Assembly: GCA_022843625.1 (NCBI GenBank)
Contig: JALHNH010000001.1
Location: 310,001-374,000, forward strand
DNA: 64,000 bases
Direction of reading: 5' to 3'
DNA from: Bryobacter sp.
Lineage (GTDB): Bacteria > Acidobacteriota > Terriglobia > Bryobacterales > Bryobacteraceae
The translations under genes were made by a program, and so were the position numbers. Of the stretch, positions 25,492 through 34,907 are shown in pieces; position 1 is the first letter of the stretch, and every line of letters begins with the position of its first letter. The notes below the pieces were generated by a model that saw only the letters and a program-made list of their open reading frames with translations, was not told where the DNA came from and ran no database searches.

Positions 25492-25517
25492 GGGCTGTCA
25501 GCCACGGCTGACAGCCC
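25492..25517 (-). terminator. Intrinsic terminator of the DUF2911 gene
   Basis: A perfect 12-bp inverted repeat, GGGCTGTCAGCC (25492-25503) and its complement (25506-25517), begins 8 bases after the stop of the leftward DUF2911 gene. On the minus strand the stem is followed by TACTTTTGT, a short U-rich run. This is one of few clear hairpin terminators in the window. Confidence 0.8.
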
Positions 25518-25524
25518 GGGATTG

Positions 25525-26034
25525 TTACTTCGCCTTAACTGGGATTGTGGCGATGGTGTTCTCCCATTCCATAGTAAGAACTGAGGCAGAGAGTGATATC
25601 TTGAAAGATTCCACGGGGGCCGGGGCGGCCTTTACGGTCATCTTGGCGCGGCCGAGGTCGTTGGCCTGGCTGTATTCGGTTCCCCACTGGCCGGTCTGCT
25701 TGTTGATGATGAGAGTCCATTCGGTGGCTGTTGGGATGGCGTAGATGGTGTAGTCGCCCTTGGGTACTGAAAGAGTGCCGATCTGGAGATCTGTTTCTGT
25801 GTGGAGAGCAGTGGCGGAATTTGCACCTGCGCGCCAGACTTCGCCAAAGGGAACGAGGCCGCCAAAAATTTTGCGGCCCTTGACCGAAGGAGAAGCGTAC
25901 TTGATGGTGACTGCCTTGCCTCCGAAAGCGGCTGCGGCTTCAGCGGGTGGGCTGGCCGGGGTTTTCTTTTGCTGGGCTGTGGCAAGGCCGACAGTGGCAA
26001 GGATCAACGTGGTTGTGAGAAGAAAATGCTTCAT
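25525..26034 (-). CDS. DUF2911 domain secreted protein
   Basis: 169 residues with a signal peptide (MKHFLLTTTLILATVGLATAQ). The DUF2911 pattern is plain: 'VTIKYASPSVKGRKIFGGLVPFGEVWRAGANSATAL', 'VPKGDYTIYAIPT', 'WTLIINK' and 'LTMEWENTIATIPV'. The family is common in Acidobacteria and Bacteroidetes and has no known activity. It is a single-gene unit bounded by the hairpin at 25492-25517 and divergent from the Gfo/Idh/MocA gene. Confidence 0.92.
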   Translation of the reverse strand: MKHFLLTTTLILATVGLATAQQKKTPASPPAEAAAAFGGKAVTIKYASPSVKGRKIFGGLVPFGEVWRAGANSATALHTETDLQIGTLSVPKGDYTIYAIPTATEWTLIINKQTGQWGTEYSQANDLGRAKMTVKAAPAPVESFKISLSASVLTMEWENTIATIPVKAK

Positions 26035-26072
26035 GGTTGTACATCTAATTTACCTTGTTGTGACGAATCGGA

Positions 26073-26078
26073 TAGGAT
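26073..26078 (+). promoter_or_regulatory. Putative -10 box (TAGGAT) six bases before the Gfo/Idh/MocA start
   Basis: TAGGAT at 26073-26078 is separated by AGCGGC from ATG 26085, leaving no room for a normal leader. No Shine-Dalgarno or good -35 is seen. It is one of several such boxes and suggests leaderless transcription. Confidence 0.35.
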
Positions 26079-26084
26079 AGCGGC

Positions 26085-27653
26085 ATGAAACGACGCGAAT
26101 TGATTGGAGCGGCCGCTGGCCTGACGATTCTGAAGAGCGGCATGTTGCGTGGGCAAAGTGCGCCTAGCAACAAACTGAATGTGGCTTTGATTGGGGTTTG
26201 GGGGCGCGGTACGGCTCACTACAATTCTCTGCGGAACGAGAATGTGGTGGCGCTTTGCGACGTCAACGATTTGAGGACTCGCGAGGCGTCGCAGATCTTC
26301 CCAAAAGCCAAGCTGCATTATGACTGGCGGCGGGTGATGGATCAAAAAGATGTTGAGGCGGTGGTAATTTGCACGGCGGATCATCATCATGCGTTTATCG
26401 CCAATTGGGCGCTGAATCGTGGCATGCATGTGTTTTGCGAGAAGCCGCTCGGGATTACGGTTGAGGAAGCCCGGACGGTGAGGGCAAATTATCTGAAGCA
26501 GCGTACCAAGCTGGCAACGCAGCATGGGACGCAGCGCCATGCTTATCCGAATTTTGAACGGTTACGGGAGTTGGTTCTCGATGGGGCGATCGGCGAATTG
26601 AAGCGTGTGCATAGCTGGGATGCGCGTGAATTGCCACGGCCTGGCTATCCCAAGGGAGAAGGAAATCCACCTGCTGAGTTGCACTACGAACAGTGGATTG
26701 GCCCGTCGCCTTATCATCCCTACAGCGCACAGTATTTTGGCGGATCGAACGGGTTGAATTGCTTATTCTGGAATATGTACCGCGACTTTGGTGTGGGGCA
26801 GATGGGGGATATGGGTGCGCACACGATGGATCTGGTGTGGAATGTGATTGATGCCGGGGCACCATCTTCGGTTGATATCGATACGGATGTGAGCGATAAA
26901 TATCATCCGGAAATTTGCCCGGTAAAATTGAAGGCACATTTTGAGCATCCGGCGAATTCGTGGCGTGGGCCGATTGAGGTGGTCTGGTATCAGGGCGGCT
27001 TGAAGCCCGATGCACCCAAGGGCTACATCGACTTGTCACGGGTTGGAAACGGGGCGATATTTGAAGGAACCAAGGGCAGCATCTTTGCCGACTTCACGAC
27101 GCGAGTGATCATTCCGAACAATGACGATGGAGACTTTACTTACTACAAGAAGAGAGCGAAGTCGGACTTGATTCCGCTGATTGGCGGTACCGGCCAAGTA
27201 ACGCAGGGTGTTCCGCCACGAAGGCCGGCTGGACCTCCGCCACCTTTGCCGAAGGGCTTTACGGCAATGCCGAATCAGGCACCCGGCAAGACCGGTTGGG
27301 CTGACATTCAGAAGCTGGAGAATGGATTGCCGGCAGCGCTGGGCTTGCCCAATCCGAATGTCGAGAGCATTTTGGCAGGGAAGCCGCAGTCAGCACCCGA
27401 TGTGTTTCAGGTGGAATGGCTGGAAGCTTGCAAGGGCCGTTTGAACAATGCCGTGAACGGGACGAGTACGAAGACCAACTGCGACTTTGACTACGCGGGA
27501 ACGATGATCGAGCAAATGTTACTGGGCCTTGTCGCTCATCGGGCCGGCAAGAAGCTGACCTATGACGGGGCTAGTGGCCGGGTGACGAATTCGAATGAAG
27601 CAAATGATTATCTGCGTCGGGATTACCGCCCGAATTGGAAGCTCAACGGGTAG
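26085..27653 (+). CDS. Tat-exported Gfo/Idh/MocA family oxidoreductase
   Basis: 522 residues. Start ATG 26085; the N-terminus 'MKRRELIGAAAGLTILKSGM' is a Tat-type signal. The Rossmann motif follows ('VALIGVWGRGTAHYNSL'), then 'VVALCDVND', 'AVVICTADHHHAFIA', the family's 'HVFCEKPLG' and 'TQHGTQRHAYPNFERLREL'. NAD(P)-linked sugar or inositol-type dehydrogenases of this class in Acidobacteria and Planctomycetes are often exported with bound cofactor. Its last 11 bases overlap the convergent DUF1080-like gene. Confidence 0.93.
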   Translation: MKRRELIGAAAGLTILKSGMLRGQSAPSNKLNVALIGVWGRGTAHYNSLRNENVVALCDVNDLRTREASQIFPKAKLHYDWRRVMDQKDVEAVVICTADHHHAFIANWALNRGMHVFCEKPLGITVEEARTVRANYLKQRTKLATQHGTQRHAYPNFERLRELVLDGAIGELKRVHSWDARELPRPGYPKGEGNPPAELHYEQWIGPSPYHPYSAQYFGGSNGLNCLFWNMYRDFGVGQMGDMGAHTMDLVWNVIDAGAPSSVDIDTDVSDKYHPEICPVKLKAHFEHPANSWRGPIEVVWYQGGLKPDAPKGYIDLSRVGNGAIFEGTKGSIFADFTTRVIIPNNDDGDFTYYKKRAKSDLIPLIGGTGQVTQGVPPRRPAGPPPPLPKGFTAMPNQAPGKTGWADIQKLENGLPAALGLPNPNVESILAGKPQSAPDVFQVEWLEACKGRLNNAVNGTSTKTNCDFDYAGTMIEQMLLGLVAHRAGKKLTYDGASGRVTNSNEANDYLRRDYRPNWKLNG

Positions 27654-28221
27654 GTAGCAGACGGTATTCGATTTTACGGATCGAAGAGGCCGTGTTGTAG
27701 CTGAAAAGACTGAGGGGCGTGGTGACATCCATGCCCCTTCTTAATGAGATGGTGCGGTTGTTGATCTTGAGATCCACCACGAGTTTGTCGTCGATCCAGG
27801 CACGGATGGTGGTTGGCTTGACTTCGATGCGGAAGCGATAGAAGCGATCGTTTTCGAAGTTGAAGTAGGCGCGGGTTTCGTTTTCGCTGGCGTCCCAGTT
27901 GTCAATCGAAGAGATACCGATGATGTCGCCGCCCCAGCCGCCGTTGACCCAGGTGGCGTGTGAGTCGCTAAAGGGAAAGGTGAGGCTAGCGAAGAAGTCG
28001 TTGCCTTTGAGGCGAGAAGCTTCAAAGCGGATTTCGTAGTTAATGGTGGGCTTGAAACCGCCGGCCGTGACTCCTGTCATGGGGGCACCGGGATCGAGAG
28101 TGATCGCACTGGTTTCGATGTGCGCGGTGCCTTGCCTCGGAAAGGCAGTCTGCTTCCAATCGTTGAGAGGTTGCCAGTCTTGCGCTGCTGCCGTCAATGC
28201 CAATAGAACAGTCAGAATCAT
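27643..28221 (-). CDS. Secreted DUF1080-like (3-keto-disaccharide-hydrolase/concanavalin-fold) protein
   Basis: 192 residues with a short signal (MILTVLLALTAAAQ). 'WQPLNDWKQT', 'NYEIRFEASRLKGNDFF', 'NFENDRFYRFRIEVKPTTIRAWIDDKLVVDLKI' and 'SLFSYNTASSIRKIEYRLLP' fit the lectin-like DUF1080 fold found with exported Gfo/Idh/MocA proteins. The pairing with the convergent Gfo/Idh/MocA gene supports a carbohydrate role. TACAAT lies 8 bases before the ATG (28230-28235), inside the end of the preceding gene. Confidence 0.8.
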   Translation of the reverse strand: MILTVLLALTAAAQDWQPLNDWKQTAFPRQGTAHIETSAITLDPGAPMTGVTAGGFKPTINYEIRFEASRLKGNDFFASLTFPFSDSHATWVNGGWGGDIIGISSIDNWDASENETRAYFNFENDRFYRFRIEVKPTTIRAWIDDKLVVDLKINNRTISLRRGMDVTTPLSLFSYNTASSIRKIEYRLLPTR

Positions 28222-28227
28222 CTGGCG

Positions 28228-30195
28228 CTATTGTATGCGTTCTACTGCAGGTTTTGTGAAGGTGTCGTAGTAGAGGGTTGCCTGATCGAGCAAGTCTGGA
28301 AGATCGATGGCGAGAAGAAAACGATTCCTTACGAGAGACTGTGCGGCTGTGGCGTAGAGACCGAGATAGTGTTCCTTTGTGGGGTATCGTTCTGCGATCG
28401 AAGGCCGGGAATCGGTAACTACATTGCGGGTCGCTTTTGTTTTGGCTAAGGGCAGGATCGAACCGGTTTCTCCTGCAAGTTGGCCAGGCGCTCCCGTACT
28501 TTGGTGGCGGTAGTTCCAGCCAGTGTAAGTTGCCAGCGGGACAGCAATTGCCGGATGGTGAATTCCGGCAATGTCGTGGCCGTTGGCATCGAGGGCAGGT
28601 ACAAGCGTTGTGTATTGGGGGCCGATTTTTGGAGGTTCTGTCGCAAAGTCGAGTTGGAAGACCTTAAGAGCCGGTGGAGGAAGTGTGACATTGGGGATAC
28701 TGGGCCAGTTGGCGCGCATGGGAGAGACAAGAGTTTGATTGCTCAGCTTTGGGTATTGGCTATCCGGGGGAGGGATACCGAGACATGTCCATGCGTCGAG
28801 GGCCATAAACAATGCCCGCACGATGGGCGTGCGGGAAAGCGGGTTTAGGGCTGCTGCGGTTTCGGGTTCGGAGCCTCCTTGCCGGGTGGGAGGAAACGTG
28901 CCCGGAAAATGTGGCGTTGAACTGATGAGATAAATGCGGGAGGTGGATGGGGGTGCAATGTCGGTGCTGCCGGAGGGGTCCGTATGGATCAAAGATCCGG
29001 CGCGATTGTAGTATTCGGAACTGGACAAGACGTGAAACAAGAGAGGCGTTACCCTTTTGGCTTCGGCTCTGGCCAGGAGTGAGTCTGTTTGTTTGGTGAA
29101 GGGATCGGTTGTGGGGCTGTCTGTGAAGGGAAAAATGTCTACCGGGAAGAAGAAGTTAAAGTGTTGTTCTGCATCGCGTGAGGCCTGGCCGAAGCGGTTG
29201 TTGAAGGACCCACGACCGGCACCGCCTACTTCGTCGAAAACGGCATCAAAGACTTTACCGCCTGCTTCTGCTTCGTTGAACCCTTCGTATAGAAAATGCC
29301 GGAGGTAGCGGCCCGATTGAGAGACTCCCCATCCGTAAGCGAGTCTGATGGGGGGCAGGTCTTTGTTTGATGCCGATTTGAAAAATGAGATCAGATCTCT
29401 GGTAGCCGCGAAGGAGGCTCCGAGTACGCGGGGGTCCTTTGCTTTGTAAACGACATCGTAGATCATGCCTGGGGCGAAACCGCCTTTCAGCGAAACTTTT
29501 CCCGCAGGTAACATTTGCCAGTCGGCTCTCGGAATGCGCTGAGGTGCACCTGTGGCGGTGTCGCGAATGGTCATGTAGTCTTCCCGGTTGTCCATGCTGG
29601 AGGGTTCGTATGCGAGGTGGTTGCGATCTGCCAACTCTGCAGTGGAGCTGCGCTTGTAGAGGATGAAGTTGCCGCGGACAAGGCCGGTGATCGAGGAGCC
29701 ATTTTCAGTTGCAACGGGCAAGTTCATTCTCATTCGGCCTTCAGGTACATCCCATTGCCAACCCATCCAGAGGATCGAATAGCCTTGCTCCATCAGGAAG
29801 CCATCGCCGAAGTGTTGGGGAGACACTGGGTCAGAGGAAGCCTCTGCTTTTTGAAAGACACGGAGTGCGGCTTTGGTGCCACGGTTGCCTACCTCATAGA
29901 GAAGTTTGCCGTTTGATTTCTTCGGATCGCTGGGAGTGATCAAAAAGAAATCTGCATCGAATTCTACGAGACCAGCGTTGTTTCTGGGTGCAAGTTTCAG
30001 ATCAACGATGGACTGATTGGAAGCTGCATTGGGGTCGAGCGTGAAATGAGCCTTGCCGCGGAGCTTTCGATAAGAGCCAGCCAAGCCAAAGGACTTGCCG
30101 GCAAGGACTGGCTCATTTCGATTGACCTCAAGATTGCTAAGGGTAGCAATTGCAGTGCCGGGCAGCATTGCGAGGACGAGAAGTTGGATTCGCAT
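28228..30195 (-). CDS. Secreted alpha/beta hydrolase-domain protein (Abhydrolase_10-like)
   Basis: 655 residues from ATG 30195, giving signal 'MRIQLLVLAMLPGTAIA'; ATG 30222 would add nine residues, and TACTCT lies five bases before it. 'LEVNRNEPVLAGKSFGLAGSYRKLRGKAHF' at the N-terminus, 'LLYEVGNRG', 'GFLMEQGYSILWMGWQWD' and nucleophile elbow GVSQSGR ('YGWGVSQSGRYLRHFLYEGFN') are characteristic of this large hydrolase family. His and Asp partners are not certain. It ends 7 bases before the DUF1080-like start. No substrate is known to me. Confidence 0.85.
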   Translation of the reverse strand: MRIQLLVLAMLPGTAIATLSNLEVNRNEPVLAGKSFGLAGSYRKLRGKAHFTLDPNAASNQSIVDLKLAPRNNAGLVEFDADFFLITPSDPKKSNGKLLYEVGNRGTKAALRVFQKAEASSDPVSPQHFGDGFLMEQGYSILWMGWQWDVPEGRMRMNLPVATENGSSITGLVRGNFILYKRSSTAELADRNHLAYEPSSMDNREDYMTIRDTATGAPQRIPRADWQMLPAGKVSLKGGFAPGMIYDVVYKAKDPRVLGASFAATRDLISFFKSASNKDLPPIRLAYGWGVSQSGRYLRHFLYEGFNEAEAGGKVFDAVFDEVGGAGRGSFNNRFGQASRDAEQHFNFFFPVDIFPFTDSPTTDPFTKQTDSLLARAEAKRVTPLLFHVLSSSEYYNRAGSLIHTDPSGSTDIAPPSTSRIYLISSTPHFPGTFPPTRQGGSEPETAAALNPLSRTPIVRALFMALDAWTCLGIPPPDSQYPKLSNQTLVSPMRANWPSIPNVTLPPPALKVFQLDFATEPPKIGPQYTTLVPALDANGHDIAGIHHPAIAVPLATYTGWNYRHQSTGAPGQLAGETGSILPLAKTKATRNVVTDSRPSIAERYPTKEHYLGLYATAAQSLVRNRFLLAIDLPDLLDQATLYYDTFTKPAVERIQ

Positions 30196-30288
30196 AGATA
30201 CCGTTCCCTGAATGTAGCGCATCCTGTAGAGTAGATCGAAGAGGTTAGGGGTAACTTTAGCCTGGTCTAGGTAAGAGTGCTTAGCTTC

Positions 30289-31386
30289 TTAACGCATAAG
30301 GATGGTTTCGGAGTTAGCCTGAGCCTTCAGCCGCGCCACGCTGGCAAAGGCCTGAGCGGCTTCGGTTTTTCTGCCCAGGGCCTGGTAGGCCCGGGCCAGT
30401 TGGTATTGCACTGGCGATTCATTGGTCGCTCTGCGCGCGGCTTCCAACAACAGGGGTAGGGCGAGGGCTGCTTTGCCCAAGGCTAACTGAGCTTTACCCA
30501 GATAGTATGAAGTTCCCCAGAGGTCTGGACGGGAAGACCTCACGTCAGTCAGGAGACTTAGGGATTCTTCGTTTCGGTTCTGTTGCACCAGTAGTGCGCC
30601 GAGGAAATATTTGGCTTCGATGTCAGAAGGACTTTCTGTGAGAGCGGCGCGAAAACTGGCTTCGGCCTGCTCAAAGTTTCGCAGACTGAGCTGGGTTTTT
30701 CCGGTTTGAAGAGCGAGGCCTTCAATTGTTTTGTCTGCGGCGTAGGCTTTTTCAAAGCTAGCCAGAGCCCGGTCAAAGATGGCTGCGTCATACCAGACAC
30801 GGCCTTCTAGATAGTGGGCTTGGGCTGCTGGAAGCCGGGAGAGAAGTTGATCCAATACTTGTTGCGCCCGCGTGTTGTCTTTCTGTTTGACGTAAGCCAA
30901 AGCCAAAAAATGATAAACGCCAGGCGAAGGGTCGGGTAGGTGGAAGAGAGCTTCGAGAGAACTGGTGGCCTCTGAGATTTGACCCGTCTGAAGCTGGCAA
31001 ATAGCCAGAAGTTCACGAGCTTGCAGTTGACGGGCCGAACCTATGACGGAGAGCTGGCTGAATACTTGTTTGGCTTTTTTATAGTCGTCCATCTTGAGAA
31101 GTGCGAGGCCGAGATTGAGAAGGAGACCGGGTTGATTGGGTGCCAGCTTTAGAGCTTTTTGGTAGATCTTTACTGCCTTCACAGGCAGGTTCATCCGGCT
31201 GTAAACTACGCCCAAGTTGCCAAGTGCGCCGAGATTGTTCGGCTCTCTACGCAGCACTTCGAGAAAACCAGACTCGGCTTCAGTGAACGCACCAGTTGCG
31301 ATAGAACGAGATGCCTGTTGAAAGATTTGCTCTGTAGAAATAGATTGGCCCTGATACAGGATCAGGGCCAAGAGTAAAGACTTCAT
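30289..31386 (-). CDS. Secreted tetratricopeptide-repeat protein
   Basis: 365 residues from ATG 31386 (a TTG just before it is in frame). After a signal peptide (MKSLLLALILYQGQS) the whole protein is TPR repeats, for example 'AESGFLEVLRREPNNLGALGNLGVVYSRM', 'AVKIYQKALKLAPNQPGLLLNLGLALLKM' and 'QAEASFRAALTESPSDIEAKYFLGALLV'. TPRs mediate protein contacts. It follows the Oar-like receptor gene by 10 bases, so it is probably co-transcribed and may act with it at the envelope. Confidence 0.88.
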   Translation of the reverse strand: MKSLLLALILYQGQSISTEQIFQQASRSIATGAFTEAESGFLEVLRREPNNLGALGNLGVVYSRMNLPVKAVKIYQKALKLAPNQPGLLLNLGLALLKMDDYKKAKQVFSQLSVIGSARQLQARELLAICQLQTGQISEATSSLEALFHLPDPSPGVYHFLALAYVKQKDNTRAQQVLDQLLSRLPAAQAHYLEGRVWYDAAIFDRALASFEKAYAADKTIEGLALQTGKTQLSLRNFEQAEASFRAALTESPSDIEAKYFLGALLVQQNRNEESLSLLTDVRSSRPDLWGTSYYLGKAQLALGKAALALPLLLEAARRATNESPVQYQLARAYQALGRKTEAAQAFASVARLKAQANSETILMR

Positions 31387-31396
31387 CAAAACCAGA

Positions 31397-34300
31397 TTAG
31401 AACAACACCTTGATGCCCATCTGAATGGTGCGGGGATCGCGGGTGGAGTTCACCTGACCGAAAGTGCCACGGGTGGCGGCTGTCGGAGCGGTATTTGGAT
31501 TGGGTACGCTGAGGCCGGTGTTCACGCCAGCCCATTGCGTGCGGTTGAAGGAGTTAAAGGTTTCAAAGCGAAACTGAACCCTTACACGTTCAAAGAACGT
31601 TGTGGTCTTGAGCATTGAAATATCCCATTGATTGATCCCCGGGCCACGGAAGATTCCTTCGCCTGTGTTGCCAAGAGTGCCTTCGAGAGGCCTACTGAAG
31701 GCGAAGACATTAAAGTAATCGAGTTCGCTTGGGTTGTCGTTGGTAACAGGGCCGCTGCCGTTATAGTTTGCGCGAGGGCCACCGCCGAGCGTGCCGGGAT
31801 TTCCGTTGGAGGCGACGGTGAGCGGCGTTCCGCCCCAGAAGCGGGCGATGCCGTTGACTTGCCAACCGTTCAGGACGCCCTTAGCGAAGGCATTCTGATT
31901 GGCAAACTGGGGTAGTTCATAGATGAAATCAACAGTGACGATCTGCTTGCGGTCAAAGTTGAGCAAGCCGTACTCGCGTTGACGATCGAAGGTGTAGGCC
32001 AAAGAGTTGGTGTCGCCTTCGTTTACGCCTTGAGCTTTCGACCAGGTGTAATTGAAGTTACCTGTGAAGCTCTTTGCGAAGCGGCGGCTGACGCGGGCCT
32101 GAAGCCCATTGTAGTTGGAGGTGGAACCGAACTCGGTGTATGCAACTCCAACGTAACCCTGGTAGGGGCGGAGCGCGTTGGCGACGCCATTCACGCGGGT
32201 AAGTACGCCAGGCTGGAGTGTGGTGCCGAGAGGGAGCTGGTTGAGGTCGCGACGGTATTGCAGATATCGCCCTCGGTTGCCAATGTAGCTGACATCGAGG
32301 CTTGTTTTCACACCAAGCTGCCGTTGAACACCAAAGCTCCATGAGTAGATCGTCGGGATCTGACCTTCAGAATCCATGGCAACAATGCCAACCGGAGCAC
32401 GGCGGCCACCTGCAATTAGGGAGGGGTTGAGGCGATCCACGTTGCCCGCATAGACGGTGGGCAGGAAGGTAAGAGGCGGATTGCCCAGGCCATCGAAATT
32501 GTTGGCATTTTGACGGATGCGTTCGTAAAACATGCCACCGCCACCGCGGATTGAAGTCTTGCCATCGCCGAAGGGATCATAGGCGAACCCCAAGCGGGGT
32601 CCGAAATTGTTCCAGCGATTCTTGACTCCGCCCCTGGGCCAATTCGGCTGGCCTTCTTCGACCATGCCGTTAAACGGATTGCCGACGTTTGGAACCAGGG
32701 TGCCGAGGGTAAGGCCCGGGTTCAGGTCGATTCGGGCCGCAGTAGAGGGATCATAGCGGCGCGGGTCGAAGTAGTTTTGGAGGAGTTTGCCGTAAGTGTA
32801 GGTTGGTCCCAGATATGCCCAACGCATGCCGTATTCCAGGGTGAGCTTGCGATTGACACGCCAGGAATCCTGGGCATAACCTTCTACACCGAAGAAGCGG
32901 AATGTCCCATAAAAGCGGCCATTTGCCTGGTTGACCGAAGTGTAGTTGCCGAGGAGCATGTTGGCGAAGGTGTTACCGGTGGAGAGCGGATTGTCGGCTG
33001 AATCTCCGAAGTTAAAGTTCATGGCATCGATCCAGCTTGGTTGCTGACCGTTCAGGTTCATGTTGAAGAACGCACCGAACTTGAGCGTGTGCTTACCTAC
33101 GTTCTTGGTCATGTTGTCGGTCCATGTAAACTGCTTGGCTTCCGACAGCCAGCCGGCGGCAAAGCCGGGATAATTGCAACTGCCAACGCCGCAATTGAAG
33201 CGTGGAAAGCGGTTGCGGAGGTTGGATTCAGGGAAGAATTCTGGGAAGGTGAAGCCGAGATCCCTGCGGTCATATAAGGCTTTGTTTGCGTCTTCCTGAA
33301 CGTCGACCAACTGAGTCAACCGGTTGTAGCTGAAGATGAACTCGTTGGTAGTGGAGGGCGAGATCACATTGATCAGGTTGTAACTCCAGGAACTGCCGGG
33401 CTTCCGGCGGAATTGTGGGAACACAGGATAGGGAGTTGACGCAAAGATCCCCAGACCCTGTTCTTCGTGGTTGGCATCGTCTGCCCAGCGGAAGAAGAAG
33501 TTGGCACGATCGCTGATAGTGTAATCGAGTCGCAGGACCTTGCCTTCTTTGTTGAACTGGTAGGTGTCCTGGAAGAAGGATCGAACAGTTTCGGGGACGT
33601 TTGGAGTTGGGATTGTGCCGGCATAATTGGCACCTTGCAAGACTTTCAGGAAGCCGCCGGCGTTTTGGGCCCACTGGCTGCGTGGAACTATATTTCCAGG
33701 ATAGGGGTTGCCACCGATGATGCGTCCGCCTGCTTCGCGAACAACCGAGTTGGGTTGAAAGACCTGACCAATACGAAAGCCGGTATCTACACCGCCAGCA
33801 GTGATGATATTGCCGGTACGATAGAGACGCGATAGGTCGCCGTTGAGGATGTCCGGATGGGGCAGGTCGACGAAGGTTCCACCACTGGGGCGGGTGGCCA
33901 GTGTCTTTTCATAATTGAAGAAGAAGAAGAGCTTGGGATCTTTGCGAGAAGAGATTTTGGGAATTACAAGGGGGCCACCGATGTTGCCGCCAAACTGGTT
34001 AAAACGCAATTTTTGAGTTGTGCCACTGCGATCAAATGGCTGCCGCGCATCAAGAGCGTTATTGCGCAGGAATTCATAAAGTGTACCGTGATAATCTTTG
34101 CCGCCCGACTTGGTGTTGACCGAAATCATGATTCCTGGATTGCGTCCAAACTCTGCGTTGAAGGTGGAGGTTTGGACTTTGAACTCTCCAACCGCATCAA
34201 GTGAAACCTGAGTGTATTGTCCGTCGTTGGCGCCAACGTCAGTGTTGATGGCTCCATCAAGGAAGACGTTATTGGCGGAGCCACGGAGGCCGTTGACATT

Positions 34301-34828
34301 GAATGCATCGGTGTTGTTGAAGGCGAGGCGGAAGTCGGTACGGTCGTTTGAAACTACACCTGGGAGGGTGCGCATGAGCGATTGGAAATCGCGCCCGTTG
34401 AGCGAGAGATCCGTGACCTGCTTTCCGGTAATGGTGAAGCTTTTGTTGGCGGTTGTGGTTTCAACGACTGGTACTTCCGCTTCGACCGTAATCGAGTCTG
34501 TGGTGGAACCGATCTGAAGGGCAAGTTTGCCGAGATTCATGATCTGGTTCTGGTCGAGTTGGAGATCTGTTTGTGTGAGGGCTTTGAATCCGGAGGCCTG
34601 AATTTTTAGCGTGTAAAGGCCCGGTTGAATGTTTGAGATCTGGAAGGCTCCATCATCTCCGCTCAGAACTTCGCGAACCAGGACGGATTTGCGCTGGTCT
34701 GTCGCACCAATTTTGGCGCCCTTGATTGAAGCGCCCGAGGGGTCAACAAATATGCCTTGAATAGTGCCGGTTTGGGCAAAGGTCAGGGCCGAAGCAACGA
34801 GGAATAAAGCTGAAAACTTGGTTTTCAT
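31397..34828 (-). CDS. Oar-like TonB-dependent receptor with carboxypeptidase-regulatory N-terminal domain
   Basis: 1143 residues, typical for acidobacterial Oar-like outer-membrane proteins. Signal peptide 'MKTKFSALFLVASALTFAQ', then a carboxypeptidase-regulatory-like domain ('GTIQGIFVDPSGASIKGAKI...SNIQPGLYTLKIQASGF', about 20-85), a plug domain ('VTDLSLNGRDFQSLMRTLPGV', 'FNVNGLRGSANNVFLDGA'), then a long beta-barrel ending in 'RTIQMGIKVLF' with the terminal Phe of outer-membrane proteins. It likely imports or binds large extracellular substrates with TonB energy. A short gap from the divergent gluconate-dehydrogenase-type gene holds its promoter. Confidence 0.93.
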   Translation of the reverse strand: MKTKFSALFLVASALTFAQTGTIQGIFVDPSGASIKGAKIGATDQRKSVLVREVLSGDDGAFQISNIQPGLYTLKIQASGFKALTQTDLQLDQNQIMNLGKLALQIGSTTDSITVEAEVPVVETTTANKSFTITGKQVTDLSLNGRDFQSLMRTLPGVVSNDRTDFRLAFNNTDAFNVNGLRGSANNVFLDGAINTDVGANDGQYTQVSLDAVGEFKVQTSTFNAEFGRNPGIMISVNTKSGGKDYHGTLYEFLRNNALDARQPFDRSGTTQKLRFNQFGGNIGGPLVIPKISSRKDPKLFFFFNYEKTLATRPSGGTFVDLPHPDILNGDLSRLYRTGNIITAGGVDTGFRIGQVFQPNSVVREAGGRIIGGNPYPGNIVPRSQWAQNAGGFLKVLQGANYAGTIPTPNVPETVRSFFQDTYQFNKEGKVLRLDYTISDRANFFFRWADDANHEEQGLGIFASTPYPVFPQFRRKPGSSWSYNLINVISPSTTNEFIFSYNRLTQLVDVQEDANKALYDRRDLGFTFPEFFPESNLRNRFPRFNCGVGSCNYPGFAAGWLSEAKQFTWTDNMTKNVGKHTLKFGAFFNMNLNGQQPSWIDAMNFNFGDSADNPLSTGNTFANMLLGNYTSVNQANGRFYGTFRFFGVEGYAQDSWRVNRKLTLEYGMRWAYLGPTYTYGKLLQNYFDPRRYDPSTAARIDLNPGLTLGTLVPNVGNPFNGMVEEGQPNWPRGGVKNRWNNFGPRLGFAYDPFGDGKTSIRGGGGMFYERIRQNANNFDGLGNPPLTFLPTVYAGNVDRLNPSLIAGGRRAPVGIVAMDSEGQIPTIYSWSFGVQRQLGVKTSLDVSYIGNRGRYLQYRRDLNQLPLGTTLQPGVLTRVNGVANALRPYQGYVGVAYTEFGSTSNYNGLQARVSRRFAKSFTGNFNYTWSKAQGVNEGDTNSLAYTFDRQREYGLLNFDRKQIVTVDFIYELPQFANQNAFAKGVLNGWQVNGIARFWGGTPLTVASNGNPGTLGGGPRANYNGSGPVTNDNPSELDYFNVFAFSRPLEGTLGNTGEGIFRGPGINQWDISMLKTTTFFERVRVQFRFETFNSFNRTQWAGVNTGLSVPNPNTAPTAATRGTFGQVNSTRDPRTIQMGIKVLF

Positions 34829-34836
34829 TTTGGTTT

Positions 34837-34864
34837 AGTGTATCACCAATAAATTCAGCAACAA
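34837..34864 (-). promoter_or_regulatory. Putative promoter of the Oar-like receptor gene
   Basis: On the minus strand TTGTTG (34864-34859) and TACACT (34842-34837) are separated by 16 bases. The start ATG at 34828 lies 8 bases past the -10, so the transcript would be leaderless or nearly so. Confidence 0.4.
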
Positions 34865-34907
34865 TGGTGGTTCAGATGTCTACTGGTGCTTTGTGTATTC
34901 TTGACTT

